From Paremcibacter congregatus (GTDB lineage: Bacteria; Pseudomonadota; Alphaproteobacteria; Sphingomonadales; Emcibacteraceae): a stretch of DNA of 64,000 bases. Under the pieces are notes generated by a model. It had not been told where the DNA came from, searched no databases, and worked only from the letters and a program-made list of their open reading frames with translations. The translations under genes and the position numbers were made by a program. Positions 44,190 through 53,610 of the stretch are shown piece by piece. The stretch spans positions 3,937,501 to 4,001,500 of the forward strand of contig NZ_CP041025.1 in NCBI RefSeq assembly GCF_006385135.1. Reading direction: 5' to 3'. How positions within the stretch are numbered: position 1 is the first letter of the stretch; every line of letters begins with the position of its first letter.

Positions 44190-44462
44190 CTAGTTATTGG
44201 CCAGCCAGTATGAGTATAAACTGGCCTCAAGCCCTGAGGCATCACAGTATGGTCCACCTGCATCCCCCAAGGGTGTCATCACACCATTATTTTTGACGTG
44301 AATAGGCGCGCCACCCCAAGACCCCAAATATATACAACGCGCGTCCACCGAGCCATCATTGTCAAAATCCCAATGAGAAAAAGTTGGGCTTGTGTAACCA
44401 CCTGAGGCACTTCTAAGGTCAAAGGATGTCAGTTCACGTATCTGATTTAATTCATATCTCAT
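44190..44462 (-). CDS. Small peptide with a double-glycine-type leader (bacteriocin/RiPP-like candidate)
   Basis: A 90-aa protein with AAAGGAACT well placed before its ATG. The N-terminus MRYELNQIRELTSFDLRSASGG has the look of a double-glycine leader: hydrophobic residues spaced between charged ones and an SGG ending at residue 22. Such leaders are cut by peptidase-containing ABC exporters. The remaining 68 residues contain two Cys, many Gly/Ser, aromatic residues and DFDNDGSVD, which resembles a calcium-binding loop (DxDxDG). No exporter or modification enzyme is seen nearby. It is alone, followed by a hairpin, inside the block with the two pseudoenzymes and the TonB receptor. The function is unknown. 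Confidence 0.65.
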   Translation of the reverse strand: MRYELNQIRELTSFDLRSASGGYTSPTFSHWDFDNDGSVDARCIYLGSWGGAPIHVKNNGVMTPLGDAGGPYCDASGLEASLYSYWLANN

Positions 44463-44866
44463 AGCTAGTTCCTTTTTTAAAAGTTGGTTAAAAATAAACT
44501 CGGAACAACAGTTGATTTCACATGAGTTATTCTCGTTTCTTCACCGAAACTATTACATGTAATACCACGCTGATTTCTCCATGAACCAAAGCGAAAATGC
44601 GGTCAGTAGACTGTATGGTCTCCTGCTGATGCGCTATGGTTCTCATTCAGGAATGATATTTTTGGTGAGTAAACAGGAAACGCGTTAATAACAATCGCTG
44701 TTTATATTGCTACTCGGTAACTGGAAAGAATGACTTTCCTCTGATCTCAATCCTATCAAAATAGCATTCGTAAAATTCATGGCGCACTTGCGAAAATATG
44801 CAATCATGACAATTGGTGAACTGTAGAGGGCTATCGGCAAACGTTCACCCCTAAAGAGGGTTCAAA
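44463..44866. other. Non-coding region upstream of the small peptide
   Basis: About 400 bp, presumably containing the peptide's promoter. A dyad-like ACAATCGCTGTTTATATTG lies around 44690. Nothing else was recognised. Confidence 0.4.
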
Positions 44867-46414
44867 CTATTTTTCCCCTGCAGATACCTTAGTAATCACA
44901 TCAACTTTTTGAAATTCCCTATTCTCAACAAATAGGGAGGCTATCTTACCTTTGTGATTAATAATAAAGCGGGCTGGGCCTTTAAGTAGATATTTGGCAA
45001 TGTAAGGTGTCTTTACATCCAAGTAAAAGGTATCATGATTTGCATGTTTCAAGGCGCCTTTGTATTCCTGCCCCAGAATAAAAGAAAGACCGTTCACATT
45101 ATATTCAATTTTTAAATTTCCCAACAACGGATGCTGATAAAGACCTGCATATTCTTGCATGGGAAGACTGGTTTTCTTAGAAAGGTCTGTATTGTCTTGC
45201 CTGTTTTTCTCTAAAGCCGAGAAAAATTGCGCAAATTGCCGTTCATAAGCCGATAGACCCTCGCTTACCCAATCTCTCATAGGCGCATCTGTAAAACGGT
45301 CAATGATCCAGGTTGTCAGTCTTTGAGGTACAACCTGGTGTGTATTAGCCATCACAGCAATGCCTAAATCCAGCTCAGGAATAAAAGCATGAAAAGATTC
45401 CATTCCATCCACATCACCACCACCACTATATATCTTATGCCCTTTAGCACTGTCTGAAATAAGCAAGCCCAGCCCTTCACTGGCAAAATTATTCACTACA
45501 CCTGGAAACTTCATGTTTCTAGGTGAGTGACTACTCCGCATCATTTTTATCTCTTCTTCCGGTATTATAGCTTCCCCTCCTACCTTACCATTTGCCAACT
45601 GGAACAAAAGCCATTTGGCCATGTCAGACGCACTGGAATAAATAGACATTGTTGGCCCAATGTTGGAGGTGCGGGTATGGGCCACCGGTACCAACTCCCC
45701 TCCTGCTTTTGCATGCGGCGTTGCTATATTCACGATTCCCCCAAACAGATGAGGCCCCGTAATACTATGCTTCATACCAACCGGATCAAAAAGTCGGACG
45801 CGAACGAAATCATCCCAACTTATACCGGTTTGCGCTGGGATAATTTCCCCTGCAGCCACAATCATAAGCAGGTTTACTCCTTTATCTGACCTAAATTCAT
45901 GAGCTGGCTTGACATACCTTAATCGGCCCAAAAGTTCCGCCCGGCTGACATCCGGATGGGGGAACCAAGATAGAACTTCAGTCTCCAAACCCGTTCTATT
46001 AGCCAATGCATCAATAATTGTGGCATAATTTGACACAAGGTCACTACCTGTGCGGAACCCCGGCAGCACATCAACCATCCGATCATTCCAATCGATCTTG
46101 TCTTCAGCTACCAAGATAGCCAGTGCCGATGCGGTGAAGGATCGCGTACTACCAGCAATCGGAAATAATGTATTTTCATCAACAACATCATTTTTACCTA
46201 GCTCACGTACTCCATACCCTTTACTCAGAATAGTTTCACCATTTTTCACAATAGCAATAGAAAGTCCGGGCACGTGCCATTTTTCCATGCTATCACGTAT
46301 GTACGCCTCCAACTCATCCTTTTTGAAAGAAGAGGCCTGCACGATAGTCGTAAACATTATGCAACCAACCATAAAAAGGCCGGAAATGACTTTTTGTAAG
46401 TATATATGTTTCAT
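44867..46414 (-). CDS. S12/beta-lactamase-fold protein with lost catalytic motifs
   Basis: About 515 aa from ATG 46414 (MKHIYLQKVISGLFMVG signal peptide); a longer start at 46486 adds 24 residues. It is homologous over its length to the active S12 hydrolase at 61083-62732. All three motifs are changed. SxxK (there STGK) reads GSTR, so both Ser and Lys are lost. YxN (there YDN) reads VNL, and HSGG reads YSGG. Surrounding residues are conserved (FPIA.SFTASALAIL, IPELDLGIAVMAN), so the frame is healthy and the gene is not simply decaying. It is probably a binding or regulatory pseudoenzyme. It lies right after the S9-like pseudoenzyme gene. Confidence 0.9.
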   Translation of the reverse strand: MKHIYLQKVISGLFMVGCIMFTTIVQASSFKKDELEAYIRDSMEKWHVPGLSIAIVKNGETILSKGYGVRELGKNDVVDENTLFPIAGSTRSFTASALAILVAEDKIDWNDRMVDVLPGFRTGSDLVSNYATIIDALANRTGLETEVLSWFPHPDVSRAELLGRLRYVKPAHEFRSDKGVNLLMIVAAGEIIPAQTGISWDDFVRVRLFDPVGMKHSITGPHLFGGIVNIATPHAKAGGELVPVAHTRTSNIGPTMSIYSSASDMAKWLLFQLANGKVGGEAIIPEEEIKMMRSSHSPRNMKFPGVVNNFASEGLGLLISDSAKGHKIYSGGGDVDGMESFHAFIPELDLGIAVMANTHQVVPQRLTTWIIDRFTDAPMRDWVSEGLSAYERQFAQFFSALEKNRQDNTDLSKKTSLPMQEYAGLYQHPLLGNLKIEYNVNGLSFILGQEYKGALKHANHDTFYLDVKTPYIAKYLLKGPARFIINHKGKIASLFVENREFQKVDVITKVSAGEK

Positions 46415-46486
46415 TGTATTACCCGTAAAACTGATCCTAGACGTGAGATAACCTTCTACAAAAAAGGCATTGCCGTGTATCTTCAT

Positions 46487-48898
46487 CTAGAATACGTTTT
46501 CATCCCCCAGATTAAATTCCTTCGGCGGTTCCACACCTTGTAGGTGGCGTACCAAATGATCCCATGCACGACGAATCTGATAGAAGCTAAATCCCCTAGT
46601 CACTTTTGGTTCAACCACCAAATCAAAATCCTTATTAGCTCTCTGCAAGGCTTCGACGATGCGAAGGGTGGAAGCAGGAGGAGAATCGCTATAGTTAAGC
46701 ATGGCAACAAACATCAATAATTTGCCTTTTAAATTTCCCGCGAGGTCTTCCAAATATTTCTGGTTTGGGTCTCGTCCGTGCGGCCCTTCATATTTGTCAG
46801 GAACAAGCGAAACCATCAAACGGGAATCATAAGCCTGAGCACCTGCGCCCACCTTGTAGAAATCAGGATAATGCAGCAACCCCATAACTGCTCCTGTTCC
46901 GGCATGAATAGAGGCAATTCCAACCTTGTCAATATCCATGTAAGGATAACGCTCAGCAAGCTGCTTAATACCTGCCACATGATCACTTAAGTTATTCCCG
47001 GCTTCAAATAAGCCATAACCTACATCATGAAAAGACTTGCTACGATAGGCGATACCCCGCCCATCCATCTGCACTACAATAAAGCCCAGCTCCGCTAAAG
47101 CTGCTTCAGCATAGTAGTTAAAGCCGTAAAAGCCGCTATTGGTAAAAGACCCTTTTGCAACCCAAGATGATACCGGATTATATAAGAGAGCACTATCAAC
47201 AACGGGGTAAGACTTATTAGGATCAAAATCAGAAGGGCGGTATATAACGCCATAAATATCTGTTTTACCATCCGCAGCCTTCATCATAACCGGTTCCGGC
47301 CATTGCCACCCTTTGGGCAAAGTTAAATTTGCAACTTCTAAATCAAGAATTTTGCGGCCATCCCTGTCTACCAGAAAGCTTACTGGCACCTGATCCACTC
47401 TTGAACGTGTCACAACAGCATAATCACCTGTTGGAGATATACCATTTGATAGTTTCATATCACGAACAGCTCCATAAACAGCGGTGCTGGATTGCTGAAC
47501 AATGGCTATATATTCATGATCGCTAGCAACTAACGGAACGAGATTCCCTGTATCAATATTCACACGCACTAAGTCACGATAATAAGGATTTCTGCCTGTT
47601 GTCCGCCCTGATGTTTGTAAAAAAACTTCGCGGCGCTCGGCATCAAAATACACTAGGTCTCTTACCCGCCAGTTACCCGATGTAATAGTATTTTTTAGCT
47701 TGCCTGTTTTGAGATCATAAAGATAAAAATGCGCCCATCCGCTCCGTTCCGAATACCATAAAATTTCATGTGTTTCAGGTAAAGGGACAAAAACAGGAAC
47801 CATATTTTCGTTAGGGGCCAGAGCAATATGAGTGTCTGAAGTCTCCTCAAATAATACACGTGTAACCCCTGTATACATATCAAACTCTACCACCCTTACA
47901 CGTTGATGGTAGCGATCCATATCAACAAAATAGGCAAGACGGCTGTCTTTACTCCACCACCCCATCCGCTCATCAAAAAAGCCGGTATTACTATCCTGAA
48001 TATTCTGTACCCGACCATATTTAGCATCTTGAACATGACCAGTCTCAACATCAATGGCCAACAATCGGTATTCTGCAACATTCTCATCCCCTTGATAAGC
48101 AATCTTTAAATTCTCTACTTTTGGTCTGATACTTCCATCTAAAGGCACATGTTGCACTACTGGTAAAGTTTTTACTTTCCGCCGGTCTTTTTGTAACGTG
48201 AAAATGGACTTGCCGTCGGGCGACCAACGCGCTTGAACACCCTTCCCTTTAGGGGTACGTAATGTTCCCCAAAGAGTAGTTCTTGCGGCATAATCGTAAA
48301 ACTCCTCCCCATCTGTTGTTAATGCCCGTTCATTGCCATTCTCAATGTTGCGTACCCATAAGTTATAATTTCGGGTGAAAACTGCCTGCTTTCCATCTGG
48401 GGACAAAACCCAGCTAACAGGGTGCACAGTGATTTCTGTCAAAGCAGCAGTTTTATCCTGAAACAGCCAATTTTTATTGAATGCTTCAAAACTTACCCTC
48501 AGTGGTTTCAGCTCTATTTTAACTTTTTTAATTGGCAGGTTACTGGCATCCACTTTTTCCTTGGTAACTTTGGTGAGTTCCTTAGCCAAGGCCTGATGAT
48601 CAAATGCTACTTCATTTGAAGCATTTTGTGCATTCACCAGACGGTATTCTTTACCCTCCAATAATTCCCGCTCGTACCAAAACTTATTACTATTCCCGAT
48701 CCAGACAGGGAATACAGTCGAATTACGGGCCACTTTTGTAGTATTCATCGCCAAATATAAATGTTGAGCCCTCTCATATCTCGCAAACATTTCTGACTTA
48801 TCATTGGCCGCTACAGGTAGCAGTAAAAATATACTTGCAGCTACAAATATCCCTGAAAGCAATAAAACATAAAAAACTCCTCGCATACATTTAAGCAT
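46487..48898 (-). CDS. DPP-IV/S9-like protein with lost catalytic triad
   Basis: About 803 aa from ATG 48898, chosen for the AAAGGAAAA upstream and the signal/anchor MLKCMRGVFYVLLLSGIF. It has a DPP-IV-type beta-propeller and an alpha/beta-hydrolase fold, collinear with the active enzyme at 34908. The nucleophile elbow GHSGGG reads SIHAGTG, with Ser to Ala. The catalytic-Asp segment HGDMDDNVH reads VAMLNYSDSP. The catalytic-His segment NADHAF reads KVTRGF, with His to Arg. The reading frame is intact and the fold residues are kept (DGRGIAYRSKSFHDVGYG, DHVAGIKQLAERYPYMDIDKVGI). It lies downstream of the STN TonB receptor and may bind rather than cleave peptides. Confidence 0.9.
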   Translation of the reverse strand: MLKCMRGVFYVLLLSGIFVAASIFLLLPVAANDKSEMFARYERAQHLYLAMNTTKVARNSTVFPVWIGNSNKFWYERELLEGKEYRLVNAQNASNEVAFDHQALAKELTKVTKEKVDASNLPIKKVKIELKPLRVSFEAFNKNWLFQDKTAALTEITVHPVSWVLSPDGKQAVFTRNYNLWVRNIENGNERALTTDGEEFYDYAARTTLWGTLRTPKGKGVQARWSPDGKSIFTLQKDRRKVKTLPVVQHVPLDGSIRPKVENLKIAYQGDENVAEYRLLAIDVETGHVQDAKYGRVQNIQDSNTGFFDERMGWWSKDSRLAYFVDMDRYHQRVRVVEFDMYTGVTRVLFEETSDTHIALAPNENMVPVFVPLPETHEILWYSERSGWAHFYLYDLKTGKLKNTITSGNWRVRDLVYFDAERREVFLQTSGRTTGRNPYYRDLVRVNIDTGNLVPLVASDHEYIAIVQQSSTAVYGAVRDMKLSNGISPTGDYAVVTRSRVDQVPVSFLVDRDGRKILDLEVANLTLPKGWQWPEPVMMKAADGKTDIYGVIYRPSDFDPNKSYPVVDSALLYNPVSSWVAKGSFTNSGFYGFNYYAEAALAELGFIVVQMDGRGIAYRSKSFHDVGYGLFEAGNNLSDHVAGIKQLAERYPYMDIDKVGIASIHAGTGAVMGLLHYPDFYKVGAGAQAYDSRLMVSLVPDKYEGPHGRDPNQKYLEDLAGNLKGKLLMFVAMLNYSDSPPASTLRIVEALQRANKDFDLVVEPKVTRGFSFYQIRRAWDHLVRHLQGVEPPKEFNLGDENVF

Positions 48899-48945
48899 GT
48901 ATTTTCCTTTAATATCAATCATTACAGCTGATTTCGTTGTCGGTT

Positions 48946-48983
48946 TACATCCCCTTTCTCAATAAAAAGAGGAAGGGGATGTA
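48946..48983. other. Strong stem-loop between receptor and S9-like gene
   Basis: TACATCCCCTTTCTC pairs with GAGGAAGGGGATGTA (one mismatch) around an A-rich loop, 31 bp past the receptor stop. No T-run follows on the minus strand. Like the hairpin at 28240 after the other STN receptor, it may set a high receptor:enzyme ratio. Confidence 0.65.
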
Positions 48984-49013
48984 TTATTTCATAACCCAAA
49001 GGGAATGTGGGAC

Positions 49014-51641
49014 TTAGAAGCTCGCAGATAGAACCATTCCAATTGTTCTTGGCGTTACAGGCGTGGCGGTAGACGCTCTGCTGGGAGAGGCCGACGTAAT
49101 CTTATAAGCAAGCTTGTCAAACAAATTAGTCACATAAAAATTAAAGGAATATGCGCCTTTAGTAAAACCTGCATTGAAATCTGCAAGGACATAACTGTCA
49201 GATAAAAGATTAACCGTTAAAGATGTTGGTGTGCCATCATCAAAAGCACTTGGACGGCTACTGGAATACCGTAATCCACCGCCAACATGCCCCTCAAGAT
49301 TTGAGCCAAGGGCAAAACCATACTGTCCATTTATTGAGGCTGACCATTTGGGCACACCCGGCACTTGTTGGCCTTTTAATCCAAAAATGAGCGGCTCATT
49401 ATCGTTTAGAGTACTATCGGCGTAAGCAATAGTGGAAACAAGAGAAAGCCCTTCAAGCAGGTTCAAAGAAAATGCTCCCTCAAACCCCTTGGCTGTAAGA
49501 CCATCAGCCGCATTTCCGATGTAATTAATGGCACCAATAGACACGTTAGTCTGAAAATTCCCCCAATCAATATACCAAAGAGCCATATCATATGTAAACA
49601 ACCCATCATCCATTGTTCCCTTGGCACCGACCTCATAACTCCAAAGAGTATCCGGTGCGACAAGAGTAGAAGAAACAATCCTACCATTCCCATCACTTAC
49701 AGGGGCATTTGTTCTGGCAGGCCTAAAGCCACTCGCAACACGCGCATAAAGTGACATGCCTTCGCGAGGACGATATGCCACCGCCGCAGACCATGTATCT
49801 GCCGTAGCATCTATCTCATTGCTTAACACCCCATTATCAGGCGACAGAACACCAGATTGTGTATTTGCAAATCCTACGTTTTGACGGCTTACCCGTCCGC
49901 CAACAGTCACATCCAGATCAGGCGTGAAATGGTACGTGAAATTACCAAATACTGCGTATTCGTTGTAGGAGTCGCGAGCATCGGCTGATGTAATATCAAA
50001 TCCCGAAGGGAAACCTAAAATAGCGCGGCTTTGCACAGCGTCTTCATCAGTATAATATAGGCCCACAATCCAATCAAAATGATCGCCGACCTCTGAAGTT
50101 AACCTCACTTCCTGAATATATTTTTTATAACTGGAAAGAGTTATTGTGGGAACTCCTGTATCAGTTCCAGTTGGATGGCCAGGAAGAGTATTAACAAAAC
50201 CAATGAAACCGACCTGATCTATATTCAAACTTAAGCCTGCCGTTAGGTATGAACTAACAGATGTTAAAGTACCCCAGTCAAATTGATAATTTAAGGTGCC
50301 ACTGTATATGTCACTGTCCAGATTTTGTTTATCATCTGGATTACCAATCGTTTTGTATAGGCCATACGTGGATACAAGGTTATCATCAACTATAAGCTGC
50401 CCACCTTTTTGAGCACCCCAATCTGCATTCTGACGCATATAGCTTAGCCGAATATCCAATCTATCGGATGCTGCAAATAAAAGATCTGCTGCATAGCCAT
50501 ATCTTTCATAAGTATCGGCATTATTCTTAACAAGACTCCTTGTAACACCGTCTACTAAATCGACAAAACCGCCATTATCTTCATAAAACCCTGAAACAGT
50601 AAGGCCTAGTTTATCTTCTACAATTGGCATACTAATACGGCCATTATATATCTGGTTAAAGCTACCATGTTTCGTACTAGACAAATTTACAGCAGCAGTT
50701 CCTCTAAATTCATCCAATGAAGGTTTACGTGTAATATATTTCACTGCTCCACCAATAGAAGTAGCTCCATATAATGTTCCTTGCGGCCCCTTTAGAAACT
50801 CTACTCGTTCCAGATCCAGAAGCAATCCATCAACAAAAAACGCGGCGAATATATTGCTGCTAACAGGGGCATCATCCACATAAACTCCAACAACAGGAGA
50901 GACAGCTTGTTGACCAACACCGCGTGCTGTTAAATTACCTATGCCAGGAGGGCCGCCCAAAGTACTAGTTCCAGTATCAAATCCCGGTGTGAAGGCAATC
51001 ACATCACTCAAGTTAGTCATGCCCTTAGAAGTAAACTCTTCTGGGCGAACCGCCGTTATCGCCATCGGCACATCTTGCAAATTCTGCTCGCGCCTGCTTG
51101 CGGTTACAATGATTTCATCAAAGGAGACATTCTCCACCTCATCTGCCCGCTCATCATCGTCATAGGGTGCGAGACTGGCCTCATAATCCGCCAGCGTGTT
51201 GAAGGATATCTTTTCAAACCCATTCCCTAAATCAATGTTTTGTGCAGATATCGGACTAATGACAATTGTGTTTTCACCCTTAAATCTATATACCAGCCCA
51301 CTGTTCTTGAGCAGAATTTCCAGTGCTTGTGTCGGCTCAAAGTGGCCAGAAATGCGAACAGAATCTTTATTCTCAAAAGCCTCATTTGAGGCCAGTATAA
51401 CAATACCAGTTTGTTTTGAAAAATTGGCAATTGCCTTTGACAAAGGCATAGACTGTAAATTGAAACGTTCAACTCTCTGAACTTCTTGAGCCCCAACCGA
51501 CGTTACAGAAGTTCCCATCAATATTGCTAAGCAAGACGTAAGCGCAAGGCCTTTGATTGGATTATCTGCCATAGATTTTCCCGACTGATATTTTGATTTT
51601 TGCGACTTTATAGTCGCGGTATTTGTTTTACATTCCTTCAT
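49014..51641 (-). CDS. TonB-dependent receptor with N-terminal signalling (STN) domain
   Basis: About 875 aa from ATG 51641, which follows AAGGAGAGAAAC. An unusually long n-region (about 25 residues) precedes the hydrophobic signal GLALTSCLAILMGTSVTSVGAQ. The STN domain has FNLQSMPLSKAIANFSKQTG and LLKNSGLVYRFKGENTIVIS. The TonB box is FDEIIVTASRREQNLQD, the plug ends VEFLKGPQGTLYGATSIGGA, and the barrel ends GMVLSASF. It pairs with the FecR and sigma genes upstream, so it should sense its ligand and induce the downstream pseudoenzyme genes. Codon use looks more A/T-rich than in the flanking operons. Confidence 0.96.
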   Translation of the reverse strand: MKECKTNTATIKSQKSKYQSGKSMADNPIKGLALTSCLAILMGTSVTSVGAQEVQRVERFNLQSMPLSKAIANFSKQTGIVILASNEAFENKDSVRISGHFEPTQALEILLKNSGLVYRFKGENTIVISPISAQNIDLGNGFEKISFNTLADYEASLAPYDDDERADEVENVSFDEIIVTASRREQNLQDVPMAITAVRPEEFTSKGMTNLSDVIAFTPGFDTGTSTLGGPPGIGNLTARGVGQQAVSPVVGVYVDDAPVSSNIFAAFFVDGLLLDLERVEFLKGPQGTLYGATSIGGAVKYITRKPSLDEFRGTAAVNLSSTKHGSFNQIYNGRISMPIVEDKLGLTVSGFYEDNGGFVDLVDGVTRSLVKNNADTYERYGYAADLLFAASDRLDIRLSYMRQNADWGAQKGGQLIVDDNLVSTYGLYKTIGNPDDKQNLDSDIYSGTLNYQFDWGTLTSVSSYLTAGLSLNIDQVGFIGFVNTLPGHPTGTDTGVPTITLSSYKKYIQEVRLTSEVGDHFDWIVGLYYTDEDAVQSRAILGFPSGFDITSADARDSYNEYAVFGNFTYHFTPDLDVTVGGRVSRQNVGFANTQSGVLSPDNGVLSNEIDATADTWSAAVAYRPREGMSLYARVASGFRPARTNAPVSDGNGRIVSSTLVAPDTLWSYEVGAKGTMDDGLFTYDMALWYIDWGNFQTNVSIGAINYIGNAADGLTAKGFEGAFSLNLLEGLSLVSTIAYADSTLNDNEPLIFGLKGQQVPGVPKWSASINGQYGFALGSNLEGHVGGGLRYSSSRPSAFDDGTPTSLTVNLLSDSYVLADFNAGFTKGAYSFNFYVTNLFDKLAYKITSASPSRASTATPVTPRTIGMVLSASF

Positions 51642-51724
51642 GTTTCTCTCCTTCAATTATTTTATTGTGCTCCGTATGAGAGAGACAATTGGGAGAAATA
51701 TAAGGGGACACAAAGTAGTAATAT

Positions 51725-52774
51725 TTATACTCCTGACAGATTTTTTCGGCGAAAAATAAGATAGCTGCCATCTGCTTTTCGGCGTAGTTCGACAGGCAAT
51801 ATATGAGGTAGCCCTTCTAGGAAGGTTCCAATCTGGTCTGTGCCAAACACAGCCGTTACAGGCAAAGCACTCAAGTCCACATCAACAATGATCACAGGTT
51901 TATCACTGTAACGGTTCAAATCGGCCACTACGACGCTCAAACGTGCGCCTGAATAGTTTAACTGTCCTTGGACCCAAGTCGCCATTTCATTGATATCTTT
52001 TAGCGTTACAGGCTGCATAATTCCCGCAACTATTAACATCTGCTGCGCAGGCCTTAGTGCCGCCGATTTTTGCTGAGGTAAAAATGGAAAGAATGAAAGC
52101 GCTTTTTCCTGAGCGACATGCACTTCACCCTCCAACAATGAAACTGTGACGTCCCCTCCCATCTTATGAACATTAAATGTTGTCCCAAGCACACGCACAT
52201 TGATATCACCAGAGGATACGATGAATGGCCGCGTCGTATCTCTGGCCACTGCAAACAAAGCTTCCCCCTGCTCCATAATGACACGACGTTCTTTTGATTG
52301 AGAAACAGAAACTTGAATTTTAGATCCTGCGCCAAGCGTAATAACAGAACCATCCGGGAGTTTCACCCGCTCCAGCTGGGCGATACCGGTTGAATACTCA
52401 GTATAATCCGGCCCTCCGATCCATATTCGACTAACAAGTATGACTAGCACCATTGCTGCGAAAACAGCAAAGGCACCAGAAGCTCTACCGACCTTCCATC
52501 TCTCTGCAAACGTCTTGAACCATACCATTACGGAAGGCCCAGGACATATCTCTGGGGAGGCTTTTCTGGTCTGAAACTCTGCCACAGCATCATTAATATC
52601 ATAGCCACTTTCAAAACTACTAAAAACTTGAGCATAGGCCTGTTGATGATCTGGATTCTCCTGATACCAAACCTTGAAAGCGTCACGCTCATCCATCGTA
52701 TATGTATGACATTTAAACAACTGATACCAACGTTCCGCTTCTTCCAATAAATCCAATCTAATTGCTTTATCCAT
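51725..52774 (-). CDS. FecR-family anti-sigma factor/sensor
   Basis: About 349 aa. The ATG at 52774 overlaps the sigma gene's stop (ATGGATAA), a coupled arrangement; longer starts would overlap by 41 bp. The N-terminal DUF4880-like part reads EEAERWYQLFKCHTYTMDER, with a membrane segment SGAFAVFAAMVLVILVSRIW. The periplasmic FecR domain has ERVKLPDGSVITLGAGSKIQ, RVIMEQGEALFAVARDTTRPF and TVSLLEGEVHVAQ. It is the sensor partner of the 49.0 kb receptor. Confidence 0.95.
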   Translation of the reverse strand: MDKAIRLDLLEEAERWYQLFKCHTYTMDERDAFKVWYQENPDHQQAYAQVFSSFESGYDINDAVAEFQTRKASPEICPGPSVMVWFKTFAERWKVGRASGAFAVFAAMVLVILVSRIWIGGPDYTEYSTGIAQLERVKLPDGSVITLGAGSKIQVSVSQSKERRVIMEQGEALFAVARDTTRPFIVSSGDINVRVLGTTFNVHKMGGDVTVSLLEGEVHVAQEKALSFFPFLPQQKSAALRPAQQMLIVAGIMQPVTLKDINEMATWVQGQLNYSGARLSVVVADLNRYSDKPVIIVDVDLSALPVTAVFGTDQIGTFLEGLPHILPVELRRKADGSYLIFRRKNLSGV

Positions 52775-53330
52775 CTTCATAATCCAACGGCTTTTTAGGT
52801 TCATCATTTAAATACCCCGCCCTTGCCACGCGCAACGCAGCCAACACTCTGACGACATGCTTCTTAACTGTATCTTTTTTAATGCCCAGCTTACGCGCTG
52901 CGTTCTGGTAACTCATGTTATTCACACGGGTAAGCAAGAAAACCTCTCGCTGCTTATCCGGCAGACCATAGATCGCGTCACGAACAACGGCCAATTCTTC
53001 CTGGTCAAGAGCTATTTTCTCCGGTGTGATAGAACAGATATAGGCCTCATCAGATTCCCCAAACAATTGTTGCAAGTGGTTATGAAGCTTCCGACGTTTG
53101 CAACGGTTATAAAACTCGTTAAAGGCCACCCGATACAGAAACGCCTTAGGGTTAAGAATAGTTTCACTGCACTCTTTATCGGATAGCTTCATTGCTACTT
53201 TGAGGAATGTCTCCTGCGATATATCCTGTGCCTCTTCCGGGTTTTTTGCAGCCGAACGCAAACTTCGGTACAAATCCTCTCCATACCGCTCATACCACTC
53301 TTTAATGAGGCCTTCTCGTTCTGCCATCAT
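52767..53330 (-). CDS. ECF sigma factor, FecI/RpoE-like
   Basis: About 187 aa. Region 2 has PEEAQDISQETFLKVAMKL and AFLYRVAFNEFYNRCKRRK. Region 4 has YGLPDKQREVFLLTRVNNMSYQNAARKLGIKKDTVKKHVVR. The start could be 53330 or 53327; no strong ribosome-binding site separates them. It heads the second sigma-FecR-receptor unit in this window and is only distantly similar to the one at 32169, so the two systems are probably independent. Confidence 0.94.
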   Translation of the reverse strand: MMAEREGLIKEWYERYGEDLYRSLRSAAKNPEEAQDISQETFLKVAMKLSDKECSETILNPKAFLYRVAFNEFYNRCKRRKLHNHLQQLFGESDEAYICSITPEKIALDQEELAVVRDAIYGLPDKQREVFLLTRVNNMSYQNAARKLGIKKDTVKKHVVRVLAALRVARAGYLNDEPKKPLDYEDG

Positions 53331-53610
53331 ATTCAAACTTTATTTTAAAACTCAGTGTCGCCCTATTGTAATGACATTTCACCGACCAAGGAGGGGACAG
53401 CTTATTTTAAAAAAATCGAAGCTGTTATTTTGAGGTTTTCTATTCACGTGGCCTGAAACATCCGAATTAAGGCATTTTAGTCCAAACAAGGTGAAACCGC
53501 AAATCTCAGGCATGCAAGCAAACAACTTCTGATTATATATTCCCTCAACACAGAAAAAACACTATACTCAATAAAAAAGAGTATAAATATAACTGTGCTT
53601 TAGGGATACA

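Noticed and set aside
44867-46414. Annotating this gene as an active beta-lactamase or D-aminopeptidase
   Set aside because: Alignment with the active paralogue at 61083 shows all three catalytic motifs replaced.
46487-48898. Lasso-peptide isopeptidase, because S9 proteins next to FecI/FecR and a TonB receptor occur in astexin-type clusters
   Set aside because: The catalytic triad is gone, no lasso precursor or B/C maturation genes are present, and the layout is that of ordinary DPP-IV homologues.
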